A stretch of DNA of 64,000 nt. Source: Trichopria drosophilae (lineage: Eukaryota > Arthropoda > Insecta > Hymenoptera > Diapriidae). The notes under the pieces were generated by a model that worked only from the letters and a program-made list of their open reading frames with translations, was not told where the DNA came from and did no database searches. The stretch's first letter is position 1, and each line of letters begins with the position of its first letter. This document shows positions 1 through 11,880 of the stretch, piece by piece. The position numbers and the translations under genes are program-made. The stretch lies in contig CM059582.1 in the NCBI GenBank assembly GCA_030407085.1, positions 20,379,501 to 20,443,500 of the forward strand, in the 5' to 3' direction.

Positions 1-1836
1 ATTCGTTCTGTAACCTTTTTTTCTAAAGTCTACCATATTCATATAAAAAATTCCTAAAATAAAATCTGGAAAAATCTTCTAAGAGTTCAGGGATTTTTTA
101 TTTGTAAAATGATGGACTTTCGGAAAAAATGTTACCAGACAAAAACTTCTTAAAGTTGCTCAAAGAATACCTTGACATTTTTTCGAATTTTCTTTGAAGA
201 CTTCAGAAAAGAGGACAGTGTTAAAAAAATTCCTGCAAAATTTCAGGTTATTCCTTGATCAATTCTAAATACTTCTTGTTCAGCAACATGTTTTCCGTAA
301 ATATATGATTTTTAAATAATAAATTCGATTTTTTCGTCTTCAGTCCCCATTTTGGATACTTTCACCTACATTCTCTCTAAAATGTCAATATCACATTTTA
401 AAGTTCCGGAATCAAGAGTCAAAATGGATCAATCCCGGCATGATTTTTGAAACATTTGAGGTTATGCAGACAAAAATGTAGTTTCCAGCTACTTTTGAGG
501 TTATGTACAGAAGACACGCAATTTTTCTGAGGGTTTCAATTGGTTGGACAATATCGTACTACTCTTTCATTTAATTGGAAAGTCGCACAATTTAATTGTG
601 ATTTTTTTTTCACCAAATCACGCCATTTTTAAATTACAAGATATGTCATGTTGGTACCATGAGCATTTGCGTTAAATACTTTAAGGTATATATTTTTTAC
701 TGGGCATTTGTTTTGAAGATTCGAACTGGGGTGGAAAGATGTCATTAGTTACAAATATCCACATTTTATGTAGTTGTTTGTATTTATAAAGGTTTTGTGA
801 CATAAAATTTGACCTTGAGTTTGCTCTCCAAGGGCATTTAAATGTTAATTTCTTTACATTTATATATTAATTTCAAAATAGCTTATCTTGATGAAGGAAT
901 GTTGTAATTAAACTCTGCGACTCTTATCGTAAAGAAAAAGAGCAGTACTATGCAATATAGCTAAAAGAAGAAAATCATTAAAAATTATGTGTCTTGAGTA
1001 TAAAACTTGAAAAGAAGGCAAAAACAGCATTTTTTGTGTACATAACCTCCATATCTCAAAATCCTCACGTGATAGGACAATTCTGGTTCATGAATCGAAT
1101 TTTCCGCAAACAATTTCTTTAGAAATAACTATTTACTTTCTAAAACAACAAAACCAAATAATAAAAAACCTTTTTTATATTTTGAACGTTTTCGGCTCGA
1201 TTATTTTTATAGCCATCCAGAAATGAAAAAAACAGGATTGTTATGATTGGAATGAAATTGTATAACGTTCAGAAAAAATGTTTGTTATCGATTTTTTTCA
1301 TTTGCTGATCTAAAATCTAATATAGACTGATTTTGTTATGTTTTTTTTTTATACAGTATTTTTCTATTTAGACTGTTTTTTCTGTTGCTAAAATTCTCAC
1401 ATTTTTTTAATAAAAATTGCATCCTGTATTTAATCGATGCATAATTAAGCCCGTGTATCTGTCTTCATTTTTATTTATGTTTACTTTGTGCTCATGAATT
1501 CTAACTCAAATCTTCTTCCTGTTTGGTCCATGAAAAATTTATCACATTAGAGACATGGTATCTGGTAAGCTGCATTGAAGTTATTAGCAGGGGTAGTTTA
1601 TCCTTATAAGCTTTTATGTTTTCTATATTTTTATATATACATATATAGGTTTTTGCAATATTCTTATGTTTTCTTGTTTTAAAACATTTTTAAAATTTTC
1701 TGTAATACCCTTTACGTATGGAATCGATAACTTTTCTTTTTTAGTTACTTGTCGTTCAACCAAGTTTTAGTTAGTTTAAATCGAACTATATGAAATCTAA
1801 TAATGGTTTTTCTCGCCTTATAGTAAAGCAGTTATT
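1..1836. other. AT-rich stretch, no gene seen
   Basis: No open frame, splice pattern or structural RNA here is convincing. The stretch is AT-rich with many homopolymer runs and no clear inverted repeat. Confidence 0.5.
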
Positions 1837-1860
1837 AATATTTAATCCAATATAAAAAGT

Positions 1861-2265
1861 ATTGAATCTTTCGAAAAGGAATTAAATTCGCAATAGAGCG
1901 ATTCGTTTGTTAAGAAAGCTCTTGCGGTGGCCGCGAATTTCCCTTGCAGTTTCCCTGGCGATATCGAAAATATTATGCAGTCGCTTGAGCAAGTTGCGCA
2001 TAAGATAGAAAATTCTGCAAACGTGGCAGGGATTTCGACGAATTTAAATGGATTCACCAGGGTGCTTTTCTCTCTCACTTCGAAAGTTTTCCTTGCAGAT
2101 AAAATATCGCTTACTGAAAAGGTAAACAAAATACGTGAGAAAATAAATGTGCCGTTATTGCAGTTTAAAAGCCGTCGTAAGGTGGTTTCTCTGGCGCTCC
2201 CACGAAATACACGCAAGCGGCTAACACATGCGGCATCCCCTGGATCTTCATATAGATCTGCATGA
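1861..2265 (+). pseudogene. Possible decayed coding fragment, unknown family
   Basis: One + frame reads from 1861 to a stop at 2263-2265, broken only by a TAG at 1894. On both sides of that stop the reading is coherent and helix-like: a Glu/Lys-rich start, then an Ala/Val-rich helix, a Leu/Glu/Lys amphipathic stretch and a basic C-terminal part. No ATG opens the frame. Composition is less AT-rich than the flanks, with CpG-containing codons. A longer frame without early stops also exists on the minus strand (1842-2288), so the strand is uncertain. I do not recognise the family. A fragment of a mobile-element protein or a dead gene are both possible, and a chance frame cannot be excluded. Confidence 0.25.
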
Positions 2266-2299
2266 TAATATTTGTAGAAGAATGTCAAATATAAAAATT

Positions 2300-5200
2300 T
2301 TCATTTTCCGCACTTGTGGACTATTTGCTCTCTAAATTTCTTGGCTTCGGAGCAATAGAAAGGAGCGCCGACAAGTTCCAGAAAATTGGAACGTGAGCAA
2401 AATGTTTGCTTTCAAGTATGATGCGATTCGGTTGAATTTATAAGCAATACGAATAATAGTATATAAATTTTCAAGCTGCCGAATTTTTTTAGGGTTTTAT
2501 TGAACCTCCAGAGGGATAATATTATCCGTCAGTTTTAGAGAATTTAGAAGAAAGAACATCGAATGTTTAAAATTGACATTTAAGCAAGAACGGATGTTTT
2601 GATAATCCTATCTTTTGGCAAACTCTTTCTACTTCCATGGTCAAATTTGGTATTTTTTATCATAAAATGCATTAAGCCAAAATTGAACAGAAACACTGGA
2701 AATTTAGAAATTGTTACAATTTGGATATTACTCTTTTATTCCGGGACCTAATCATGCAAAACGCATTCGTGATATGATTATGGCACGATCTTATAATATT
2801 ACAATTTTTTAAACAACTTATACTAAGTTTGTTTAGTTCTTTTGTTTAGTTTCAATTTTGCATAAAATTAATTGTTCTATATTTTCTCCGTTAACAAGTT
2901 TTGCGATATCAACTTTAATGACGGATACTAAAGAAAAAATGTGATCGTTCTTTTCGGTACGAGAGCGTAAAATAAGTTTTTACGCCCGCAGGATATGCGC
3001 GCGGCAAAGTCGTGGATATTACTCCCTAATATGCGGGCGTAAAATCGGATTTTACAACTCCGTATGACGCAAAATTTAGTAAAATACCAACTGTATTGTA
3101 AACATTTGCTGCTAATATTAACATTATATTAACATTAGACTGCAGCAGTAACGGACTTACTTGTAGCTGCAAATAACCCTGAAATTTTTGTATAGGAAAT
3201 TGTGTGTTTTACATAAACTATCGAAATTAGTGTCGTTTTGAAATGTCCTAAATTTGAACTTGCTCAGTCAAATAAAAAGTATTTGAAATAAGTTAATCAT
3301 CTGAAATTTACATCAAATCCTTTCTTTGCCTTTTTACTATAAAGCATTAATAATCTCCGATTCCAAACAACAGAGAATTACTCCTTTATATTGATAATGC
3401 ATTTGTCTACACTGATAATTGACTCCGGTTTTAGTTAATATTGATATTAAATATTAAAAGTACTACGCATGACATTTGTCATATTTATAAAATATGTCAC
3501 TAAAATTATTAATTTGTTTGGTATTGCATCTTTTCAATTATATTGAAAACTTCAATTAGAAAAATCTTTCGAATATCAATTTCAATGTAAAGTGACGAAG
3601 GGATTTGGATTTGCGAAAAGCAAAGAAAGGCTCGATATCACATCTGAAGCATCGTGTCAAAGAAACCATAGAAGAATATTGATTACAATGAAGTGCGTAA
3701 TGGAGGCACTTTCGAGCCATATGCATCACACAAATGGGAATATATGTACACAATAAACGTTCACCTAACCGAAACATTAAATGACAGCCGCCTCTTGAAA
3801 ATATAGAAAAAAGATAACTGAGTAAAGAGATCATTTGAAGCGAACGTCGTCTATTTACCATGAGCACAATGCACTTTTTCAGGCAATCGGTATCATGATT
3901 TGAATATAGGGGCAATGTTATGTATGGTAAATTGGAAAACGAAACGGGTTAGGTCTATACCATGATTAAAAGCTTCTAAAAAAGATTGAATCATGCATGC
4001 AATGCAAACGGAAAGATTGATGATATGTATAACAAGTTTTAATAGATTACATATTGCACCGTGGAATTACTAAAACTGCGCTTAATAGTTTTTTTTTAAA
4101 TTTGTTATTTTAGACGTAGAAAGACAAAAAATAATGGAGTAAACAGACATAGTGATTAAATTAAAGAAAAATATATTGATATCGGTGTCAAATTAATTGT
4201 AATTCATGTTTAATCAAGACTCGTGAAAAAAATTAACGCAAATATTAAAAAAAAATATTATAACCCAATACAATTGACGAAAATAAATTAAAATTATAGT
4301 TGATAATTTATCGAAATTGGAGAAATATAGGTGCATGAGAGACAACTGTAATGTTAACAAAAATAATAAATATTTTCGTTTCATTGATATGTGAGCAATT
4401 AAAAACTGAAAATGTTTACAAAGAGTTAAACAATATTATTTTAATGACAAAATAATCAATGGGATTTATCATGAATTGGCAAGGAAATATCTAATTGAAT
4501 AAACTTGCTGAAAATAAAGACAAATTAAGTAATTTTACACTGAAGGAATTTACCTCACAAAAAGTAGGAATTTTTTTAGTTGGACAAAACTGATCGTTGG
4601 TGTTCTTTTTACGAATTTAATCATAACATGCAGTTAAACTGAAGCATTTTTTAAAGACTTAGTTTAATTAACTTCACAATTTCAGTCAGTTAACTAATAA
4701 TTTTTTAGTAATTTAACTACTATACTACTACAATAGGAACTTTTTGAGGGTTGATAATGTCGGCGTTTGCAATTTTCAATCAAGGAATCGTTCAAAAAAG
4801 TTTTTTAATTTTATTTTCCGTAAAAGTTTAAAATTTATTTATTTGAGCCAATGCAACTTGTAGGTCACTAAATTGTCTTTGAAATAAAAAAAAAACTGTT
4901 TTCTTCATAAAAAATTGGGCGAGATAATCGAGGTTGTATTCGAAAAAAATAATTCACTTGCAATATAGAGTTTCAACGGTATTCAGGGTATTCCAACTTA
5001 TTTAAAATTTGCAAATCCTTTTTACAATTGCAAACCGTTTTGATCTCAATATTTCAACTCTGCTATCATAAAGACTAGACATCAATTCGTTTTTGCGAAT
5101 TTTTTCAGAATTTTTACAATCGTCCGGCTAAAAATAAAAGGTCATTAAAAAATGAACACTGATTTTTTAACATGAATCTGTAATAATTTATCAAAATTCA

Positions 5201-6552
5201 TAATTTTATATGAAAGATCATTCAAAAAGCTACAAAAAACATATGCTACCTTAGTTTTTTGAAATGGCAATTTTGTGTCTGAATAAACTAATTAAAATGC
5301 AGTTAAAAAAAATACAATCCCTCCAAAAGACACATAACTTTCAATATATTCGAAATAAAAATATTATAAATGGTCAATAATACATCTTTTGCATGTACTA
5401 ACAATAAACAAATAGTAAAATAAAAATAAAAAATTCTGTAAAAAAAATTGCCGATTTGACGTGGAATGCCCCGGATATGGAAATTATTTTCAGCAAATGT
5501 GTAGGTTGCTAAAATGATCCGTAGGCAAGATAAAATACTTTCACCTTGTCTATAGAAATATTATGTTAAGATAAATATGTTATATTCAAAATTTCAATTT
5601 ATTGTACCAATTTAGATTTATTTTGAAATTTTTGTAATCTTTCGAAATTATAAACCAGTTATACTTAACAATGTTGATTAATTTTAGTAGTACATTATGT
5701 TACTAGTGGAAATGTGATTTATCTGAGGTGGAGAAAGTATCTAATACGAGCCGGAAGGGAATATGGGCAATACACCGACTAAATCAAACAATATATAATA
5801 TAGTTAATTCTAATTTAACAAAAATATAAGAACACATTTTCATCTTATAATTAAAGTTTATATCGAGGTGTTCCATACAATAAACAGTTTTGTAATTGGC
5901 AAAGAATAACAGGAAGTGGAGTTATAAGCGTGTTTTTTTATCATCTTGTTTATGGTTTCATCTGAAATACTAATGAATTTGCCTATAAATGAGCTAAGAA
6001 ATCATATTTGATATACAATAAATTTCTCAATAATAATAAAATTTTAATATATAATAGTTTTACCATTTAACTCGAAACTAAACATTTAAGAAGTCATACT
6101 GCATAAAGAACTTTACTTTAGTAATTGCATCGATAAAAACGATACGGTATAAAAAATTGTGTATAGTGAGAACGTATCTATTATTCTAATGACTGTATGT
6201 GGTAGTAAAAATTAGATCGTTCAGATAAAATAACATTTTTAAATAATACGACAATTGTATATTGCGTATAACTTTATCATTTTAATTGTAGCAACCCCTT
6301 ACGTTTTTGCCGTGTAAAGATGGAATCTATTGCTTTTAGATTTAAAAAAAAAATTAGTATCATTGAAGTGTAAAGATTTGATCTAACTAAACCATACCCG
6401 TTTCTTGACCGCATTAATCTTCAGATCTTCAAATAAACCAATCATAATTAAGGCCATGCATGTGATATCTAGTGACATCTTCTTTAGTGGATATTTTTGA
6501 TCCTACTATACAATTTTCCTTTTAATGCCATCTATCTGAAATGTGTACTCTA
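2300..6552. other. Intergenic, no gene seen
   Basis: No supported coding region. A possible small repeat lies at 4543-4750; the remainder is unstructured AT-rich DNA. Short GC-bearing patches, such as one near 2960-3050, show no coding signal. Confidence 0.45.
4543..4750. repeat. Dispersed AT-rich repeat, copy 1
   Basis: It starts with an ACACTGAA-type end and shares an internal run of about 25 bases, with one or two differences, with 29790-30115 (AGTTAAAYTGAAGC followed by ATTTTTTAA and GAC). Both copies also hold repeated GTTAACTA-like words. This looks like a small non-autonomous element; the borders are approximate. Confidence 0.35.
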
Positions 6553-6785
6553 CGACCTCTTTTATTCTAATTAGTAAAGTTTTTCAAGATAGTGCCGGAC
6601 GCTCTTATTCTAATTTTTCCCTTAGCTATTCACATCCCATGTTGACATATGATTCGTAGACAACGTTAATATACAGATCACAGTCACTTTTCGCATGTGG
6701 GGAAACGATTACAATAGCAGAGGCTGGACTATTAGAATAAGAGCAGCAATTAGAGTAATAGAGGTGATAATAATAGAGGTCCTAT
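6553..6785. repeat. Inverted-repeat element (MITE-like)
   Basis: The left arm has ACCTCTTTTATTCTAATT near 6555, answered on the opposite strand by ATTAGAGTAATAGAGGT near 6750-6766. An inner pair, GCTCTTATTCTAAT at about 6600 and its complement at 6731-6744, nests inside. About 230 bp, non-coding, consistent with a small foldback or MITE. Exact ends and target duplication are not clear. Confidence 0.5.
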
Positions 6786-7209
6786 TGTATATTAGCAGTT
6801 TTCGGGGTTGCTCGATGCTAATCTGCACTTGAAATTTTGAAATATAATATAGCTCATTCAAAATGGCAGAATAAAATGAGAAGACTTAATTTTTATGGAA
6901 TTTCTTACTATGATAGTGGATATGCCATTTTCAATTTGGAAAAAGTAACATCGGATTCGTAATTGGCGCCGCAAAAAATATAAAGTATCTATTATCAGAT
7001 TACCTTTAGAATGTCTCACTTTATTTATTTACATTTGAGCCATTAAATTAAAACAATTAGTAATTATAATTCTTTAAATAACATTCATTTCTCCGACAGA
7101 TTATTGACAAAATATTAGTACCAAATATAAGGTACAATAAGTGACTTATGCAGAGAGTATAGGGCTGTGCATATAAGAGTTCACGGTCTAAATATTGTTT
7201 TTCGATATA

Positions 7210-7471
7210 CAGTAGTCCCGGTATATTTTCCCGCTCGGTTCCTCACATTCCCCTCCCGTCGTCTTATATTTGTCAAAAGAAGGGGAGCGCCATTTCTCCC
7301 ACTCTCATCAGTCGCGTTACGATCGTGACGTCACAGTAGGCCCTTCCTGAGGCCCCAGCGCGCAAGGTGGGCCAAAAAGAGTGCGGCGACAGACAAATAT
7401 AAAAAGACGGAACTGGACAAATATGCTGGGACGTAAATATGGCGAGACGCAAATATACCGGGACTCTACTA
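7210..7471. mobile_element. MITE, CAGTAG-TCCCGGTATA family, copy 1
   Basis: The left end CAGTAGTCCCGGTATATT is mirrored at the right by AATATACCGGGACTCTACTA, allowing a two-base indel. A TA lies just outside each end, as expected for Tc1/mariner/pogo-type insertion. The interior is GC-rich and non-coding. A second copy at 33386-33650 shares the termini and an interior block around GCCCTTCCTGAGGCC. No transposase is present, so movement would need an enzyme from elsewhere. Confidence 0.75.
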
Positions 7472-7989
7472 TACTAAAATGGTGTTTCTAATAGTTGATT
7501 TATAGCCAAATTCACAAATGATCAGTCCTGAAGAAAAGATGAGGTTTTTAACTTTAACTATCACAGATAAGAAATGCCTGCTAAGGATTGGTATTCAATA
7601 TGTTTCGCTGCATGTGCTAACAGCACTTTTTTCAAATAGTTGTTAGCAGCCGTTGCAAACTTTCTAGGTATGATAATGAAGCAGCTGTATGGAACTGTAA
7701 TTAGCGATGCAGCTAATTCTTATTTTTAGGTACTAATGTAGGCGATGTATTTCGCGTCTATTAACATTTTTTAAAAAGTTCATCAAACTTTGATGGATGT
7801 CCAGTCATGGTCATCAAAATCATCAACAGGTGACAATTTGGAATGCATAATTAACTAAATAGAATTAAATTACAACAGTGAACCATTTTAGGAATTCTTA
7901 TAAAATGGAAATGTAAATATTTTGTAGCTACCATGACATATATACCTGCTCTGAAAAATGTCGGTCATGTTTACAAGCCTTTACCCTCG

Positions 7990-9790
7990 GAATAATGTTT
8001 GACATCTCCGTCGAGTCCATGTCATACATCGACATATAGCCGACGTAACAACGTATACAACAGCAGTCGGCGAATCACCGTCGATGACAATTCTAGAGCC
8101 TTAGGACATACAGCCCACGTATATGTCGCATTACGCTCCGCAATATCGATACCGTACAACGAATACGTACCAGATATATGAGGCATAATGAAACCTGCAA
8201 CACCACGCCTGGGGTCGAATGCGGCTCAACGCGCACAATTAAGGGCTGTTCCGAAACGCGGTTATCAAAGTGCGCGCGCATTCGGTACCTATGAATTATC
8301 CAAAAAGCATTCGACTGCACCGAAAATTAAAAAGTTCCAATATGTGGGCAAAAGCAGTAAAATTTCGAAACACGACCGATGGTATTTTTCCTCCATAAAA
8401 TCCCGTTAACATGCTGCAAATGGATATTTGCGCGTTTAACAGTACGTGCAAATAATGAACCATTCGCGATCACTATGTCCCACGGACATATGCGTGGCGC
8501 GTGTCTATATGCCGCGCGGACATCGTGCATTATTAAATCATTCCCTTCGAAAATTATTGGGGCTGCTAATAATTCTCTATACAAGGCTTATACATTTTTC
8601 CCGTGCTTTCCCCCCTCGTTCACAGGGAAATGAAATCAGTATTCCATTCGTCATTACCCCGTAGTGTACATAATGCACACCAACAGAATTATATGCATTT
8701 GAGAAATTCGTGGGTGTGACATACGTTGAGGGCACGTATAGTAATTACGGACCTGCCATATATTTATCTACGCGGAGGTTTGTAGCGCGCGTGGCCATTA
8801 GACATATAAGTATCGAACCGGCTGGTCATCTCCAAGCAGACGTATTATTATGACAAAGTACGGTATTGTAGATAGCTATTGTTATCAAACTGAAGGCATC
8901 TAATCACGACCACATCCATCCAGCAAAATTTTAATCGGTACCTCCATCGACCCGTTAAGCTACGTTACGTGTGTAACCCATACGTGTAACTGTGTGCAAA
9001 CATCGCTCGAAAGCAATTCTCGCATTAATATACATGTTTGTAAATGAATGTATACACAATCCCGTACATGACAGATTCTAGCATGGTACTTAGGCTTGAA
9101 CCAGTTCCTTTCTTCTCATCGCGGACGAATCAATGTCCCACTTGTTGGTGACTCGCATGTGGATGTGCCGTATCGTCTGCTTCCATATGTATACCCAACC
9201 GCGTTTCACCCACATTCGTATATGCGTATTATTTATATATATGTCCATTATATACACGTATGCGCGGCAAGTAATTTAGAGAATCGGCACGGACATGGAC
9301 CTACTATCCGCAACGAGATTATGGTAATTGACTATTCGACTTGGAAACCCCCATCAGGCATATCAATTACGCCCGTATGCATCTCGCGGCCGGGAATTTG
9401 CCTTTGATCCGCTCAAGCTCTGTGTAACGCAATTCACGCCCGCGTCTAATCTCAAATGGAATTGGCTGATGGCACAAGGGACTCGGCGAAATGGACTTTT
9501 CTCCCGGCGCTTTTTGCAACAAAAAAATGAAAGCGCCCCACTTGGACGACCTTATGCTTTTCCCCGTACGTTTGTATACAAGGTAGATATACGGCTTTTT
9601 TGTGCTCCCGATCAAACTTTCACTGGACACGAAAAAAATCACATTTCTGTAAATCTGGATTCCTCTCGTAGTTCAACTCGCGGGTACCCCATTCGCAGAC
9701 ATCCTCGGATCTTAATCCAAACCCGAATACTTAGAAATTATAAAAGTCCGAGTATTCCAAATATTAATTCAGGAATACGGAGTCTGGTTT
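7990..9790. other. CpG-richer block, no recognised gene
   Basis: Base composition changes sharply: CpG dinucleotides and alternating words such as TACGTA, ATACGTG and GCGCGC are frequent, unlike the AT-rich flanks. Several overlapping open frames occur on both strands (the longest at 9328-9792), as expected when stop codons become rarer. None has a recognisable domain or a convincing start. It may be a regulatory region, a CpG-retaining island, or exons of a gene I cannot resolve. No inverted repeat marks it as a transposon. Confidence 0.4.
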
Positions 9791-11600
9791 GAAGATCTAT
9801 GTATGATACTCTAAGGTCAGACTCTATATAGAATGAGGATTGAGCAGCTCTAGTAACTCCCATTTTTAATAAGTGAAATATTACTTTCTGCAGAGTGAAA
9901 ATCCTTTTTCACTAAACTGGTCCCATCTTCACGACATAACGAGTGACATTTTACTCCAAGAATTTTAAAGAGTATCCATAAATGTAAAATAAAAACACTC
10001 CACTCATATGTCTGGTTTCTATAAATGGGTACGCTGAAAGAAGAGTTATGCTGAAGCAAATCCAATTTTGTGCTGACACGGTAAAATTCTTGGCATGGTC
10101 AAACACAGCACAAACTCTTTAATTATTTTAAAAACAGGCATAGCTTATGGTAACTCTGCTTCGCGATATGTTGTGTGCAATGCCATTAAACGCACACGAG
10201 TATCAAAATCATATTTATACAGTTATCAGTATACATAAGACATACTTCATGCAATAACGGCATTACAAACAAATGAATATCCACTTCGATAACGGGAGCA
10301 ATGCTCGCGAGAAATAGGGACTCGACGACACCTGGCGGTAACAAGCTTAACTGACTCTATCGAAATTCTCTACAAACTCTGTATAAATTTATCACAGTTA
10401 ACTAGACACACAAAAACATAATTTTACTAACTAGATTCGGGATAGCAACGGAATAATTTTACGAATTTAGTCAAACGTTACAATAGTTGTCTACTTACTA
10501 TACAGTATCTATCGTTAGGTGACAATTTTCTCTATGGGTTCATAACCTCAATTTGTGCTTCTGAAGTAAATTCTTTGAAAATTATGCTAACCTTTTTTCG
10601 GCGATCGTAGAGCAAGCGGTTTACTTTTGAGATACAAAACAGAAAAAGCAAAGTGATGCGAAAGCTGCATAACTAAGCTCTGCGCTAGCAAAGTGCCTTC
10701 TCTGTATCCGCTATAAAAATAATTTTCAGTGTATATGATTATAATACTCTCTAAATGTCTTATCGTCAAATGTTCGCTCCTAAAGCGAAGAAATTCGCTG
10801 TTGGAAAATTATATATTAGAAAGCAAATTCACTAAAAAATGAGTGAAAATTGTTGTTATTTAGTGATATTTCCTCCAAAAAACCCCATACCTAGAAAAAA
10901 ATTTAAATTGAGTTAGATTACAAATTGTCGTCATATCTACGAATAAGTAAGCTGGATTTGATTTTACTTTTACTAGATCTCAGAAACTAAGAAATACTCA
11001 ATTGTTTTTGAAATTTGTAATATTAAAGTTTATCTGCTTAAAAAATTAAAAGTTCTTATAATGGGTGTTTGCTTAAGATTTTGGAGGTTCACATTCTTGG
11101 TACGAATAAGGGTTTAAAGAAATTTTATATGCTGAAGTAATTTGTTACAATTTATGTTTCTGCTTATTCTGTTTTCATCAAGTTAATATATTTCAAATCC
11201 AAAAATTTCTTAGATGATTTTAGATTGCCAAGAAATGGCCAATATTCTAACTTGCAATAGTTATGTCTTCTTATTTATGAAAGATTCAAATTGACCGGGA
11301 TTGATTATGCTAATATCATTTTTTTTCAGAGTGAAATGTTTAGTTTAAATCTACAATGAGTAACACTCAGACTTTGAAAAGTGTGAACAACTATTAAAGA
11401 ATGAAGTATGAAATTCTGATCAAAAGTCTGAAGAAGTTAATACGCTATATTTGTTGGTATGAAGTCCGTTCTTTTGATGCTATTGTAGTAATATTAAATA
11501 TTACTTGTAATATTTTAACTAGCAGTGAATTATCAATATATATAGTTTTTTCATGACATAAATAGAGGGACTTAAAAAAATTAAATCAAACTCATACATT

Positions 11601-11880
11601 TGGGTGCGGGTCGAAAAATCAACAAATCAAAAGCCGATAGGTCAAAATAACCGACAATTATAAAGCCAACAGCATAAAAATTAACTCGTTAAATTACGTA
11701 AAAGAGGTTTTTGATTTATTGGTTTGTTTACTATTGGGTTTTTGGGGCGTTGGTTTTTCTACACGCACCCAGTAATTCTATTTTTTTATGTATCGGTTTT
11801 TTGACTATCGGCTTTATGACTGTCGGTTTTTGACCTGTCGGCTTTTGATTTGTTGGTTTTTAATTTGTCAGTTTTGTGAC
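11601..11880. repeat. Foldback of degenerate CCGACA-type units, copy 1
   Basis: It opens with GGGTGCGGGTCGAAAAATC and then short units of the form CAAAANCCGAYA. The complementary arm is made of TGTCGGTTTTTGAC-like units and includes a CACGCACCC near 11762-11772 that mirrors the left end. Many short units in opposite orientation would fold into a hairpin. Related elements lie at 22613-22984 and 50491-50800. Confidence 0.6.

Noticed and set aside
9328..9792. 154-codon open frame on the + strand
   Set aside because: It lies in the CpG-richer block where long frames are expected by chance; a 91-codon frame overlaps it on the minus strand, and no domain or usable start context is seen.
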